Shown piece by piece: positions 10,011 through 21,196 of a stretch of 64,000 nucleotides of DNA. Under the pieces are notes generated by a model, which was not told the origin of the DNA, ran no database searches, and saw only the letters and a list, made by a program, of their open reading frames with translations. This DNA is from Neurospora tetrasperma FGSC 2508. Taxonomy: Eukaryota; Ascomycota; Sordariomycetes; Sordariales; Sordariaceae. The stretch's first letter is position 1, and each line of letters opens with the position of its first letter. The position numbers and the translations under genes are program-made. The stretch covers positions 8,620,281 to 8,684,280 of the forward strand of contig NW_009799179.1 of NCBI RefSeq assembly GCF_000213175.1, read 5' to 3'.

Positions 10011-12638
10011 TTTCAAGATAAACGAGTGACTGGATTAACGAAAGATTCAAGGTTTACAAAAAACACATTACTGCGCGAAAAAAGATTAGAACTAACGGCC
10101 GGTCAGGCGGCAAGAGCAAAGACTATCACCAACCCAGCTGCTGTGATGACAATGCAAGACCACCTGTTCCTGGGTAGGTGAAGCACCGAATGGCGGAAAA
10201 GAACGTTGTTGTTGGTCAAAGAGGATTGTCTATAAACAGCCCATGTCGACGGGGAAACCGAACGTGTATGGTATAAGTTTCACAGAGTTGAGGTCTGGCG
10301 AGCCGGTCCCAGCTGTCGATGTTGCTGTTCTCTTGACTGGATATCCAAATGACTATGAGCGAGTGTCTTCAAGCTTCTCGGCGTCGTTGCGCGATCCGGG
10401 CGCGGGAGTGTAAAATGAACGTGTTGGTGTGGTCGCAGGGACGTGGATGTCGAATGGCAGCAGCCAATTGGCGACAGAGTTGGGAGAATTAGGAAAAAAA
10501 TTTCAAAAATTAACTGAGAGAGAAAAGATAAAACGAGTGATCAGATCCCAAATGGGAAGGTTGTCGAATGACTGTTGTTGCCGTTGTGAAGGAGAGTGCA
10601 GTGACGGGAGAGAAAGACGGACGATAAACAAGGTTGGCAGGTTGCTGCTATCACCAGCAACCGTGCGCTTCTCGACAGGGATGGGAAGGGAAGCGGGAGA
10701 AGAGATGAAAAAGGAGGAAAAGAAGGCGGCTGTCGAGGGCGTCGTGCGGTATTTGGGATTGCGCCGTCGAATGAACGTCGCGTGGGTGGAGCGACCAGAC
10801 AGGGTGCTTGTTCGCTTTTTCCGCTAGTGTAGCGTCGTGTCCAGGGGTTGGGTCAATCTGTACCTATTTATTCTGTACTTACACTAGAAGCATCTTGGTG
10901 AGCTTCCGTACCTAGCAGATGACCATCATGCCTCCCCCGTCCGAGAACAAAAATGGAACCGGATGCAATGTCATCAAATATCTGGAACGGAACCAGTCTG
11001 AAGACGGGCAGAAAATAGTCCGTAGCGCCGGCTACCGTCGCAATCCGGCCGTTGGCACATGTCCAGAGTGAAGCTCTCCCGAAGCTCCGACTCCCGCTCT
11101 CCTCAGTCTATCGTTTCATCCTCCAAGGCTTAGGTTAGTTTGTACACATGTCGCGCAGACTGCTAGCACCCCGCGCGCAACCAGCCGAACATGTCGCAAA
11201 TTGTCTTTGTGTGTACATACCGCCGATACGACCAAGACAGCATCTGGTACTATCTATCCATGTTGGCAGTTGACCAAAGTCCGGGGGGGATTCGTGTTTG
11301 AATCTCGAAGGAACTTGTCCAAGTTGCGCTCCAATGAGCCAAGATTTTCCAGGGGTTGTGCCTGATCGTCAGGGGTATGCCACCGGAAATGACGTCCGCT
11401 CCTGATTCAATTGGACCGGGCCGTTGACCGTTCGTCTGACAGCCGCGGTGTCCATTGTCTGTTCATGTCTATCCCTGGGATGGGGTTGATCTCCAGCTTG
11501 GAATCCCAATGCCGCACGTGTAATGACCATGGACGGGTCTCCATCATAACATATCAAACCCAATTTCATTTGATTGGCCTTGGACTTCAGTGATGTCAGT
11601 TTTAAAGTGTGGTGCAAGTGTTGGCTAAGTACGCGGTACACTGATCAACATGCGACGATTTCGGTACGTGCCATTTGCACTGACTGGCCGGCGACCTGCC
11701 GCGCACGTGGAAAAATGCTTCACATGACGCTCCAGTCCCTTTGCAGGGAGGGAGTGCCCGATTTGGTAGGTAGGTCGGCGCTCGGTCGGCGGGGAAGGCA
11801 TGAACCAGAAACCAAACAAATTCCTCTTTGTGGTTTTTTGTGCCACTACCCACACCCTGTCCGCAAGCAAACAATCGCTATGGGAGAGGGGCAACGACAG
11901 TTGACAACTTGAGAGTAACCGATAGTTCCTACTATTCATAATACAATGCCGTTGCTTTTCAGCTTCCCTTGCAAGGAGTTTGCGTCTCGGACTTTTCTTC
12001 CCTTGAGGTTCAAGTCATGAAGGCGGCGCATCGAGTGAGCAGAGAGCAGAGACCCCAGCAAAGAGGTCGAGATTTTCAACCTGGAAATTTCTGCCAAGAC
12101 CTGATCTCAACATGGGTGTGAAACTCCGTTGGAAGCCGACCAAGTCTCGGATGTCTATCCCGATTGTGACTTTGATTTAGCTGGACCGTCGTTAGGACTG
12201 ACTTTCATGCCATGACCAAGCTCTTTCCCATTCCGTGTTTCTCCATCTCACAAGATTGTTGATACTAGAGGTAGCTGGAATGGACGGATCTTGTCCCCAA
12301 GTGCCAAGACTGGATAATCGGTCAACGGTGAAAATGGTCCATTTTTGCCCAGACCTCGAGGAACTTGCGGTACTTGACGACTTGTTGATACCGCCAAGCA
12401 ATGCATCAGGCGTCGCCATCAGTCGATTACACTACACCCCTGACCTCTCCTAATCAGCTCTCGATATCGCCCGCAATGACAAGAGCGGCAGGGCATAAAT
12501 GTAGATATGGATCAATCGAGAGCATCCGACTGGCCGCCTCTTAGTCTCGGCAAAAGCATAATATTTCACCGTTAAAGGAAAGCCATGTCGCCGCTTCCTT
12601 CACGCCAAACGACAAAATCCTCACTCCACCTTGTTGGG
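10011..12638. other. Intergenic, 5' region of the Pro/Gly-rich protein gene
   Basis: No convincing gene in 2.6 kb. Open frames on either strand (the longest is 132 codons, at 10429-10827) have ordinary non-coding composition and no recognisable motif. The part near 10 kb should hold the promoter and leader of the minus-strand gene that starts at 10010. Confidence 0.55.
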
Positions 12639-12691
<53 letters not shown>

Positions 12692-12693
12692 GG
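12639..12693 (+). repeat. Homopolymer tract, 50 A followed by 5 G
   Basis: Fifty consecutive A residues (12639-12688) run directly into five G residues. The tract ends 39 bp upstream of the 5S rRNA gene. Such a long pure run is expected to be unstable in length and also prone to sequencing or assembly error. Confidence 0.95.
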
Positions 12694-12732
12694 CAAAGAA
12701 CCACTTAAGTTCAATTGTGCAAACAAAAAGAC

Positions 12733-12852
12733 ACATACGACCATAGATGGTAGAAAACTCGGGATCCCGTCCGCTCTCCCATAGATAAACTACCAATCGC
12801 TTGACTAGTAGTTGGGTCGGTGACGACCAGCGAATCCCAAGTGTTGTATGTT
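12733..12852 (+). rRNA. 5S ribosomal RNA, divergent minor isotype
   Basis: The 120-nt sequence begins ACATACGACCATAG and ends GTTGTATGTT, the ends of Neurospora 5S rRNA, and keeps the CCCGTCCGCTC loop. The 5S helices can be drawn by hand: the terminal stem of nine pairs (ACATACGAC with GTTGTATGT), TGGTAG with CTACCA, GGGA with TCCC, and GGTCG-GTGA-CGACC. Compared with the abundant alpha form as I remember it, many stem bases differ but are changed on both sides, so pairing is kept. That argues for a functional minor isotype and against a decayed copy. Neurospora is known to carry its 5S genes dispersed and in several sequence types. A TTAA at about -28 may serve as the upstream TATA-like element, and a T-rich terminator follows directly. 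Confidence 0.9.
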
Positions 12853-12854
12853 TA

Positions 12855-12867
12855 TTTTTTCTTTTTT
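12855..12867 (+). terminator. RNA polymerase III terminator of the 5S gene
   Basis: Two runs of six T (12855-12860 and 12862-12867) separated by one C begin two bases after the 3' end of the 5S gene, the usual arrangement for polymerase III termination. Confidence 0.8.
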
Positions 12868-13219
12868 GTTTTGTTGTTTTCCTCTTGGACCTTGCTTGTC
12901 CAAATTTCATCTCAACTTCCCTTATTCAAAACATCTGGCTCTCTACAGTTTTTGCACATCAACAGAGACCCGTAAATGTTTATTTATATTGAAACATAGG
13001 TGGTCTGGAAAGCAATCCCACATCGGAAGTAAAATCCCTAGTACCAGAGTCCAAACATAGTGATATTCATAAATAGTGCCGAGCACTACTCTCCTACAGG
13101 ATCAGCCATGACTCCTTTATTGATACTGAAAAAAAAAGAGACGATAAAGTACAGCGACTACCTTCCGCATAATTTGAATAACACACGCCTCCCCTTCTCC
13201 TCTCACCTGCACCTCGTAT
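12868..13219. other. Intergenic between 5S gene and MFS gene 3' end
   Basis: Short spacer with no gene seen. It should contain the 3' untranslated region of the minus-strand MFS transporter gene. Confidence 0.5.
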
Positions 13220-15290
13220 TCACACCTCTTCTCCTTCTTCGTCTCCTCCCCCTTCTCTCCTCCCATTCACATTCGCCTCTCTCTTTCCCTTCTCATCCTC
13301 CCCACCAGCCCGCACAACCCAAACCAACCCACTCGCCCCCGTCAGTAACCCCCCCGCCATCCAAAACGGCAACCCCACCCAACCGCCGCCCCTCCTCAAC
13401 CCCTCACTCATTCCCTCCGCTAACACCGGCCCCGCAACCATGATGCCCACCATCTCCAGCCATCCCACCACGCTATTCAGTAGGCCCATGTGCTCCTCGT
13501 CCACTAACGCGTTCAACAAGCTTCTTAACGTCGAGCCTAACCCGGAACCTAAAGCGAAGAGGATCATTCCGGATGTAAAACCCAAGCGGGTCGTGGCGAG
13601 GGCAATGAGGAGGCAGCCAAGTGTTAGGAGGAGGGAGGAGGCGCGGGCTAAGTTGAGGTCTTTTTGTAGCGGGGTGAGGGGGGTGAGGTTTAGGTGGTAG
13701 AAGTGTGTCCCAGACGAGGTGTGAGAGGTATCAGAAGAGAGGGAGGAAGAAAAGGTAGAAAGAAGGGGAGAAGAAGAAGTGCCAAGTAGCAAGGAGGAAA
13801 CGAACGGCAGAATGAAGAGGAGGGTTATCAGCGAAGTAAAGTTCGGGATGGTGAGCAGATACGAAGCTTCGGACCAGGAGTAGTGGAAGCGCTTCGTGGC
13901 GTATTGGAGTAGGAGGACTTGGGCATATTTGCCGATGACGACAAGGCCGAGGGCGAGGGTGAGGATACAGATTCTTTTGTTGGTGGTGAGGAAGTGGGTG
14001 AAAGAGCGGAGGGAGGTGGCGAGGTCGATTATCCTGGTGGTGATGGGTTGCTGAGCCTGAGGTTGGGTAAGGGAGGAGAGCGGTGGTGGAGAGGAGGATA
14101 ACATGGGTTTACCAACGTCTTCGTCGTCTGTGGAGAGATGGGCTGGAATATCTTCATTGTCTAGCCGTTTTGTTGATGAAGCTTGGGCTTTCAGATGTCG
14201 AGTTTCGGGGAAGACAAGGGTAGTGGCGGCCGCGAGAGTCATGAGGCCCAGAGAGAGGACGAGTGGAATCCAGGGACTGGTGACCATGAGTGAGCCAGCT
14301 ATAGGCCCAGAAATCATGCGCGCTGTGAGGTAAGTAGCGTGCATCTGGAAAAAAAGAGTGGCTCGCTCAGCGATGGGGACGATGTCGGATATGAAGGTAT
14401 AGAGCATGGCTGCAATGATACCTCCGCCTCCGCCGATGCTGATGTGTTGGCTTCGGTCAGACGAGGATATTCCATTGACTCGGGCCAACACCTGGGAAGT
14501 GGACTTACAGCAGAAACGAAGAGGTAAGCCAAACCGTCCATATCGGAAAAATGTTCGGGAGGAATACTGCGATGCGCTCAGTTGCAAGTCTACCACCACC
14601 AAACTACCAGATCCAAGAGCCAGACATACGGATAGTAGACAACGCAAACATCTGCAACATAGACCCCAACACCGCTAGCGCAAGCACCGGTCTTCGGCCC
14701 CATTTATCCGACAAAATACCAAACGGTACCGTCATGAGGATGCTTGGGATGCAGTCAAAAGTGGCCTGCCATCCCTGCAACGTGGCTAGGTAGCTCTGAA
14801 CATCGTCCTCCTTGCACACTGGATTATCGCTTAGAAGTATGCTCGCCGTGCTGTTTCCGAATCGCGAGACAACATCTGGATGTAAGTTGCGACAAATGAT
14901 GCTTTCCTCCACAGCGTTAGTTGGTGGCACACTGAGCCCAACGCTGAGGTCAAGGAGGAACATGACGCTGAGACAAAGCGGAATGATTTTGGACTTTAAA
15001 CGTTTTCTTCGCGCCTCGAGTAGGGAATTATACTGTTTTTGGTCTGCATCGTCGGCGTTGTTGGCATTGGAGTCAACGGCGGTATCGGTAGATGAGGTGG
15101 CAATGGTATCTGCTCTTCCACGCGCGGTGTAAGTTATCCGGGGATTGGTATCGATGACGGCGTAGCTGAGTTCTGGAACTGGGGATTGCAATAAAGGGGT
15201 GGATTCATTTGTGGAAAGAGACGATGGAGAAGAAGCTCGTTGCTGACCTAGTACCACTCCTTCCTCTTCATAATCTCGGTAAAAAGCCAT
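13220..15290 (-). CDS. Major facilitator superfamily transporter
   Basis: Three exons were joined by hand: 15290-14630, 14566-14509 (58 bp) and 14438-13220, giving 645 residues. The donors are GTATGT and GTAAGT, and the acceptors are CGCAG and ATCAG. All phases agree and the join restores the expected MFS text LPNIFPIWTVW followed by IGGGGGIIAAMLYTF. The N-terminal 95 residues are Ser/Thr-rich and cytosolic. The first helix follows KSKIIPLCLSVMFLL, and motif A is present as GILSDKWGRRP between helices 2 and 3. The loop after helix 6 is long (about 90 residues) and polar. The C-terminus ends in a charged Gly/Glu tail. It belongs to an uncharacterised fungal drug:proton-antiporter-like group; the substrate is unknown. 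The start ATG (AAATGGC) is well placed. It stands alone, with a 2.2-kb spacer upstream. Confidence 0.87.
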
Positions 15291-17469
15291 TTAAGATAGC
15301 TAGTAGTGAGATCAAGATATGGAGGAGATGGCATAGGTTAGTCAGTAAACCTTGATTCTAGTTGACATTCCAAGAACTCGGATATGGCAAAGGATAGGTA
15401 AAGAAGGGGGATAAAAAAATCATTTTAAGAGCACTGGGGGAGCAACATCAGACTGCATGCATACCTACTGAAGCGGTTGAGTTTTGGGTACAGTGATCGG
15501 AACGTTGAGTGGTATGGTACCGTGAGCAACGGCCCAGAACAAGGCGTCGTACTCGTGATAGGGTATCCTATGTCCACACTACACCCTAATTAACCTCGGA
15601 TCCGGCATGTATGGGCAATAAGTGGCAGATAACGAGTGAACGAATCAAGATTCGGGATACCACAACGGATGTGGCCGCTCAAAAAGGGCGTGGTCTTAGG
15701 AACCCACAGTCTGAGGCACAGCATAAACAAAACGGATGTATATGCAGTACCAGTAGATAAAGATGGATGAGATACTCAGCGGTGTATCGGTTGTGAGTCT
15801 GGCAGGTGTCGAAGCTTGTGATGAGCTTTGCTCTAAATGAGAGTAAGGAAACCTTGAAAGAATAGAAGAGAGTGAGGAGGTAATAGTGTTTTGTGGCAAG
15901 GATAATGGGACTGGGACAACTTGCGCCTATTTTGCGCCTCACTCGCCCGGGGGATCTTCGTGACAATCGGGTCGGTCTGTTTGAGGTAAGATCCTGTGCC
16001 TTTGGCTCAGCACTTGAACGTGGATGACAGGATCTAAGACACTGGACATCTTCCTGTGACTGCTGGGGATGTTGTTTCAGCCTTCCTAACTTGGACTCGA
16101 GCTCATCCGACCCTTATCGAGATTGATTCTGGAATGAGCGACTGGGAGGACGGGATGTGTTTAGTCATAACCTGTGCGAGATCAAGTCTACGCATGCCAA
16201 AGTAATCAGTCAACACGGGCAGAAATTGTACTTGACGACGAAGAGGGTGGTCTGTGGATAGTGTAGCCTGAGCAGACAACTCTTGACAGTGATTCCGTGC
16301 ATCAAACCCATCCTCACCATCCTTTTGGATCAGTGGGTATCCACGTGGTGCGTATTCCAACGCGGTCTGACCCATGGCTACACAGCCGTTCGTTTGTGGA
16401 CATGCAACTGGTCTGGTTTTACTCATTAGACACTAAAAAGGCAGCATTGAGTCCGGCAGGCACCCATCTCTTGAGCCAGTCGCTGTCGAAGGAGGAAGAG
16501 TGAGAGTGAAAGCTTCCAAGTTCTCCCGTTGTACATAGCTCACAGCCACAGTCCGTCACTTGGTTCGAATCTGGTAATTCAAGGCGTAAAGTGGAAGGTG
16601 TGAGCTACCACGTGGATATGAATGAGAGGCACTCGACAGGCTTCTCCTCACACACCTCGTCCCTTCAAACATCAGGTTCCGAACCACGGCATCAGGTGTG
16701 CAGGTACGTGCGGCAAATAGGCGCGATAAGAAAAGGAAGAGGCGCCGCCTATCTCTTGTTTATTGCGAGGGGCGCCTTATAGGTGGATAAGGTGTACCAC
16801 GATCCTGTCATGGGATTAGTCTTGTGGTTTAAAGCGTTATTGGAAGATGGAATCAGGCTGGTCGTGGATTAGATCTTATCACACAAGATGAGATGGATCA
16901 GCACAAGGACAAACCTCGTACCTTTGGAGAAGCGAATTATAGACAAACTTTACTGAGTAGGTGTACATCGAAGTAGAGGTCTTCAATCCGGATTCTCCCA
17001 AGTTGATATCGATGCGTAAACTCCTGATACCCCCAGAGGAAATACCTCTACTCACCAGAAATAGTTTGAGATAAGAAAAGAAGGCATTTCAGAAATGACG
17101 TGACTGAATCCGCTCTACCGACCCCGCGATTGATGGCGTGCTAGTGTAGAGTCTTGGTAACTTAGTCAGGTAGGTCATACGCCCTGGTCAAGGAAGTAGT
17201 GTACCTACCTATTGAGGGCACTCCAGGCATCGCTAGTGTATGGATGGATGTTTCAGGCGGCAGCCCCACTGATTGACACGGCACCAACCGCAATCCGCTT
17301 GGAGGTGTCCCACGGGCCGCCACGATCTTTACCTGTAGGTCACTTTCCAAGCGGCCCTGGGGTAACGCAAAGGTTCATCCGCTTTGCTCAGCTGTTACTT
17401 ACTACCTTCTATCAGACGAACTCGAACAGTCAGACAGCTGGTAGTGACCAGTGCAAAATTACTCGAAAA
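15291..17469. other. Intergenic, divergent upstream region of MFS and YSA1-type genes
   Basis: The 2.2 kb separates two genes that point away from each other, so it should hold both promoters. No protein-like frame, tRNA or repeat was found. A GGTTCGAAT string near 16562 is not part of a tRNA fold. Confidence 0.5.
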
Positions 17470-18362
17470 ATGTCGCAAGGCAAGGCGAGAGTGATCTCTA
17501 CCGAGCTTTTGGTGAGTTGATTGACCCCCTTGACCAATGCAGGTCGATGCTGACCATCAGGGATAGCCCAACAGTCAGGCCGAGTGGAAGAGACTAGTCA
17601 AGTAAGTCCTTATTCAGCTGGCACAAGCGTAACCGAAACGCTGCTTGTGGTATCTTGCCTGCCTATGCGGTCACGATACTTACCATTTCCGCTCAGGACA
17701 ACCTACATCGGCCAGGACGGCGTCACCCGGACATGGGAACACGCGGAGCGGACCACTCGTCCCGAGGGTAGTGCCTTTGACGGTGTAAGCGTTGTTGCCA
17801 TTCTGGAAAAGGACACTGGTAAGTTTCTTCATCTCATCACTAGTGGCATGGTTGATAATTGACCTCGTAGGCCGCGAGATTCTTCTCGAGAAGCAATATC
17901 GTCCACCTCTTGATAAGATCTGCATAGAACTTCCTGCTGGCTTGGTTGATACAGGGGAAACAGCCGAACAGGCTGCTGTCCGGGAGCTCAAGGAAGAGAC
18001 AGGCTATGTTGCGCAAGCTTTGACGACGTCGCCGATCATGTTTAACGGTATGTAATTCGCTTAGTTACCTTGGGTGTCAGTTCTCGCACGCTAATCACCT
18101 AGGTTTGTCAGACCCCGGGTTCTGTAACACCAACTTTAAACTAGTCGAGGTCAGCGTGGACATGAGCCTGCCGGAGAACCAGAACTTGAAACCCGAGCTG
18201 GAGGAAAACGAGTTTATCGAGGTCTTTCACGTTAAGCTCGACGATTTGTGGGACGAATGTGTCAGATGGGAGGCTCAAGGATATGCGCTTGATGCGCGCC
18301 TGGCCAGTTTCGCCAAGGGTATTCAAATTGCGCAGAAATTCGGACTTGTGAGTAGGCCGTAG
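17470..18362 (+). CDS. YSA1: Nudix hydrolase, ADP-ribose pyrophosphatase (YSA1 type)
   Basis: Five exons were joined by hand: 17470-17511, 17567-17601 (35 bp), 17697-17818, 17871-18047 and 18103-18362, coding for 211 residues. All junctions obey GT-AG and close in frame. The Nudix box spans residues 90-112 and is canonical: Gly90, Glu96, Arg104-Glu105, Glu108-Glu109 and Gly111, preceded by the ELPAG strand. An SDPGF motif about 15 residues further on is typical of ADP-sugar pyrophosphatases such as yeast Ysa1 (231 residues). These enzymes split ADP-ribose to AMP and ribose 5-phosphate in a metal-dependent reaction and so clear a reactive NAD breakdown product. The protein has no targeting signal and is probably cytosolic. 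The start is the only ATG giving a compact N-terminus. The gene ends 89 bp from an oppositely oriented second Nudix gene. Confidence 0.92.
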
Positions 18363-18451
18363 AAGGAATAATGACGAGAGTCGCGAACATCTCCATCCAG
18401 CGTTATTCTCAAGAACACCCGGCACACGTATGCCGTCCACTCGTGTTTCAA

Positions 18452-19518
18452 TTAGAGCTTTCCCTCTCTTCGCAAGCTTTCCCATAAGGCCACCGCCGCA
18501 AGGCTTTTGGCGTCTCTTGCGCCCTCGCGCCACAGATCCTGCATCTTGATCAGCTTCAGGGATATCTTCTCACCGTGCTCACGGAGCCCCGTAAGTCGAC
18601 CCGTCCAGTCACTAAGCGTGTCCCGCGGTACGCGTCTCTCGTGCATGTAAATGGGGATGTATTCGTCGCAGCCCCCGGCAGAAGGGTACATGGCTCGTGA
18701 AAGATTACCGTCCTGGATCTTGCCGTCGTCGCTCTTTGGGGACATGCCTGCCATCTCGCTCAGGCACTTCAACTCCGAAGTGGGAATCTTCAAGCCGAGT
18801 TCTTCCTCGATTTCCTTTGCAGCAGTCCCAACGAACTGGCCCTCTTGATCTACCATGCCAGCGGGCAATTCAACAACCTCGAGGCTGCCGGCTGGTATCC
18901 GTGGCTGCACGGTGAGTACAACGTAGCGCTCGTCGGTGTCGACGGGTGCATCTTCGGGGATCAGGATCACAAGCATGGCGACGCTTGGCCCTCGCAGGAA
19001 GACGGATCCAGGGAGTTTCTCTCCGGCGCTGTTGGTCACTTCGGCGAGGAGCTTGAGGAAGCCAAGCCTCTTGCCGCCAAAGAGGTCAAATGACTGAACC
19101 GTCACGGAGCGGAGCACATAGGGATCCTGGTGGAAGGGGTGCGAATGGTTCTGGACTTGCAGGCCAAGGGAGTTCTCAAGCGTGGATATCCAAGACTGCG
19201 TAGGTACCAGTCCTGTCAGTGTCTCACATGGGACGAGAATAGCCAGGAGAGTGCTCCTCTTACACGAAACGGATGAAATTCGAGAAGCTGCTCCTGGGAA
19301 AGACCCGCGGGCAAGGTTATGGGCACCGCGTAGTTTGGGTGGGTGAAGGTCGACATGGTACGGTAAATCCGGATGTTGAAGGGAGAAATCAGGGAGTTTA
19401 GCAGTACAGCTCGAGACGATGGCGGCCAGCGATGGAGAAGCGAGAAGGTGTTTCTACTTTGATAGAACGCTGCAAGAAAGATTGGCATGATGAACAAGAC
19501 GGCGGTCCATCCTCGCAT
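18452..19518 (-). CDS. Nudix hydrolase, NUDX14-like ADP-sugar diphosphatase
   Basis: Two exons, 19518-19264 and 19195-18452, meet through a 68-bp intron (GTAAGA, CGCAG) and encode 332 residues. The Nudix region starts at the ELPAGMVD strand (Gly198) with KEIEEELGL as catalytic helix. The box is degenerate in the way known for plant NUDX14-like ADP-glucose pyrophosphatases: the first box Glu is replaced by Gly and Arg by Lys (residue 212), while the EEE core is intact. A conserved SAGGCDEYIPIY motif follows. Two starts are possible: the ATG at 19518 adds a hydrophobic, Arg-containing head (MRGWTAVLFIMPIFLAAFYQ) that could target mitochondria or a membrane, and the ATG at 19356 (TACCATGTCG) would give a 278-residue cytosolic form. 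Dual targeting by start choice is possible. Substrate assignment rests on family resemblance only. Confidence 0.85.
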
Positions 19519-20433
19519 GTTTTGTGCGATCTCCGGTCGGGCGGGGTCCAACTGCACGCGGGGTGCTGACGCCGAGGCCGCCCTCTTACCAGACTGCTGT
19601 GAGCCTGTGAGTTGTTAAGGACAACGAAGCAGAAGCACGGTGGTTGCGCGATCCAACCACGACCCGACTAGTAATTGCGGTTGCAAAGTTGTTGTTGATG
19701 TTGTCAGCCCGATCTGTGTCGCGTCTCGAATGGACTTTCAGTGTCGACGCCTCGACGGGAGTTGGCATGGGCGGGAGTTCGGCAGCGCAAGCGGGTTGGG
19801 TCGGGTGTCCGGCCTTCGTTGGCTCCAGCTTCACCGAATGGTCTGAAGCTCCAGGCTGACGTCAACCGACGGAGCCCTGGAGACGACCTGAATCGGGAGG
19901 GGCCTAACGAAGGGCAGTTTGCGGGGCGTTCCTCATCCACCTCGCTAGCTGTGGGTCAGGTCGGGTCCAGTCTGGGTGTCTTTCGTTGCACAGTACGTAC
20001 CGTTACGGATTGCCGTCCCACCCAGGGTTAGGTATTTTGCATGCAGGGCATTCTAGTGTATACTTCAAGAACGAAGTCGACGATGAAAGATAAACGAACA
20101 ACATGAATGAAAGCCACGCAGTCCGAGTTGGAGATGCAAGTCTCTAAAACCTCGACTCCACGGCCTCCTGGTCACATGAAGCGTCTTGCGGTTGAGATAC
20201 ACACTTCCCCACAAAATAACGCTCAGGACATGAGGATTCAAACAAATGACGTCGAAACAACTTCAGATGTGTTCAATATAGAGCTCTCATCTCCTCCGTT
20301 GAAATCACATCTTTCTCTCTCCGACATCAATCACAGTCAACCCAATTAAAAAAGCACACCAAAGGCTGAATCAAAGCCATCGTATCAAAATAAAACACGC
20401 ACACGACAACCACACAGCTACACGTCTATCAAC
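19519..20433. other. Intergenic, divergent upstream region
   Basis: The 0.9 kb separates the minus-strand Nudix gene from the small plus-strand gene at 20434. No gene or repeat was found, and it presumably carries both promoters. Confidence 0.5.
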
Positions 20434-20747
20434 ATGCCTCGCCAAGTTGACAGCTACTTCGAGCTGCTTGGTCACGACATCATCCACGGCGCCGGTTGGG
20501 AGCCGGTAAGTGTTGCTTTTAAGCCTCTGCTATCTGCCTCTAAATAAAAGACCAACACAAAACTCAGACCACCCGTGTCCCACGCGCCGACAAAACCGCC
20601 CCCCTGCCTGAGCCCGAGCACGGTCTTGCTATACCGGGACTGCCCGCCAGTGGAGGTTCGTGCCAGGGTCTCACTAGGGGTCCTGAAGCAGGACAGGGTC
20701 ACGGTTCCAAGTATGGTCCCAAGAAGTTTCGACTTGGTATTATCTGA
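20434..20747 (+). CDS. Small spliced gene, 83-residue hypothetical protein
   Basis: Exon 1 (20434-20505, 24 codons) and exon 2 (20568-20747, 60 codons with stop) are joined through a 62-bp intron with a GTAAGT donor and AACTCAG acceptor, phase 0. The start has an A-rich leader and a fair context (AACATGCC). The product begins MPRQVDSYFELLGHDIIHGA, has a Pro/Glu-rich middle, and ends in a Gly/Lys-rich tail (GSKYGPKKFRLGII). It has one Cys, no signal peptide and no membrane helix. I do not recognise it. Evidence for a real gene is the good intron, codon use similar to neighbours, and a compact frame opened only by splicing. The frame is too short to stand out without the splice. It could instead be a chance frame within the leader of the GST gene downstream. 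Confidence 0.5.
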
Positions 20748-21196
20748 TAGATGAAAATGAAGCTATGAAGGATCAGGCCGCTTATTCAATATCAACTGTG
20801 CGGTATCAAGAAGTCTGGTCTTGTGCCTCAGAACATCATGACTGGTTATGAATTTGAAGGTGTAAGCCAAACTGTAAACAAGTCCCCACCTTCCCCTCAA
20901 ACCCCCATTTCCCCCTCTCTTCTCGCGAATCCCTATTCTCAATCACGTCATTAGATACCTACCTCTACCCCATCCTGTTTGCTTGATTGTAGTGTACATG
21001 CTGCCCATAAGTATCCTACAAGTGAATACCGGGCAGGAACCCCAAGCTTGATACCCTCCTTTCCGCCTTGACCTACCTCCATGTGCCAACGCTTTCCAAG
21101 CTCCCGCGAACTCTCAGCTCCTCCACTAGAACCCCATTTGTCCTGAAGCTCAACACAAGATCGCTCCCGGTCCCCGTTCAAGTCCACCATTGTACC
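20748..21196. other. Intergenic, upstream of the GST gene
   Basis: Pyrimidine-rich spacer; it should contain the 3' end of the small gene and the promoter and leader of the glutathione transferase gene. No other feature was seen. Confidence 0.5.

Noticed and set aside
10429-10827. 132-codon open frame upstream of the Pro/Gly-rich protein gene
   Set aside because: Lys/Arg/Glu-rich chance frame; lies where a promoter is expected.
16555-16590. GGTTCGAAT string as a possible tRNA T-arm
   Set aside because: The flanking bases do not pair into a T-stem and no acceptor or anticodon arm can be drawn.
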